A stretch of 64,000 nt of DNA from Owenia fusiformis (taxonomy: Eukaryota; Annelida; Polychaeta; Sabellida; Oweniidae), in NCBI GenBank assembly GCA_903813345.2, contig CAIIXF020000003.1, forward strand, positions 34,831,000 through 34,894,999, read 5' to 3'. This document shows, one piece after another, positions 63,731 through 64,000 of this stretch (positions within the stretch are counted from its first letter, which is position 1; every line of letters begins with the position of its first letter). The position numbers and the translations under genes were made by a program. The notes beneath the pieces are model-generated. The model was not told the DNA's origin. It did no database searches and saw only the letters and a program-made list of their open reading frames with translations.

Positions 63731-64000
63731 GTAAGTAGTACTAGTTTACATTAATATTTAAAAGAGTAAAATTAAGAAAAAAATTCTGGTATCAAAGAAT
63801 TATGTAATAGTATTACATGTTTATTACTGTTCTTAGGGCAAAACATTAATTTGTCTACCTCTAGATTGTTCAAACCTTTCACTTAAATGTCACATGTAAA
63901 CTCCAAATTTTGGCAATTTTTGTATTAAAAATGTTAACCATTTTATCCTCACTGAAATGGTTCAAATGGACCTCCTAAAAAGTGCAATTTTCGTTTAACT
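63731..64000. other. Start of next intron
   Basis: AT-rich sequence after donor GTAAGTAG. No further exon or repeat is seen before the window ends. Confidence 0.7.

Overview
This is an AT-rich animal genomic window with short exons, standard GT-AG splice sites, long introns and very many minisatellites, inverted-repeat elements and LINEs. The repeat style suggests a lophotrochozoan, most likely a mollusc and perhaps a bivalve. That is inference; no marker gene fixes the species.

The main content is the C-terminal third of a Piezo mechanosensitive channel gene on the + strand. I can follow 18 exons from 7280 to 63730, with matching phases at every junction and about 850 codons in all. They run from the cytoplasmic linker before the last blade repeats, through blade helices, the anchor with its PF-x2-E-x6-W motif and the outer pore helix, into the extracellular cap. 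Earlier exons lie left of the window. The end of the cap, the inner helix and the C-terminal domain lie to the right.

The 21.5-kb intron at 25403-46855 carries a nested gene on the minus strand: a two-exon 7-transmembrane receptor-like protein whose frame is broken by one in-frame TGA. The same intron holds a 71-bp satellite, several inverted-repeat elements, a 5'-truncated LINE with an intact 734-codon reverse transcriptase frame, and a 5.3-kb element with CACTG/CACTA-type ends and a TAT target duplication.

Other introns hold a LINE running off the left edge (minus strand), a 66-bp array of about 60 copies, a Tc1/mariner element inserted into a MITE, large foldback elements, three copies of a MITE ending in GCGAGTAG, and arrays of 15, 30, 47, 54, 55, 62, 68 and 93 bp.

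The most unusual signal is that at least four Piezo splice junctions have been caught up in local tandem duplication. The intron after exon 7 (17512), the intron before and the intron after exon 13 (48534-48681), and the intron after exon 15 (51783) each carry a tandem array whose unit copies the exon edge and/or the splice site. Each array is therefore a ladder of 5 to about 25 decoy splice sites. The ladder after exon 13 is 54 bp per step, in frame and open for about eleven units, so use of the decoy donors would add multiples of 18 residues just before the outer pore helix.
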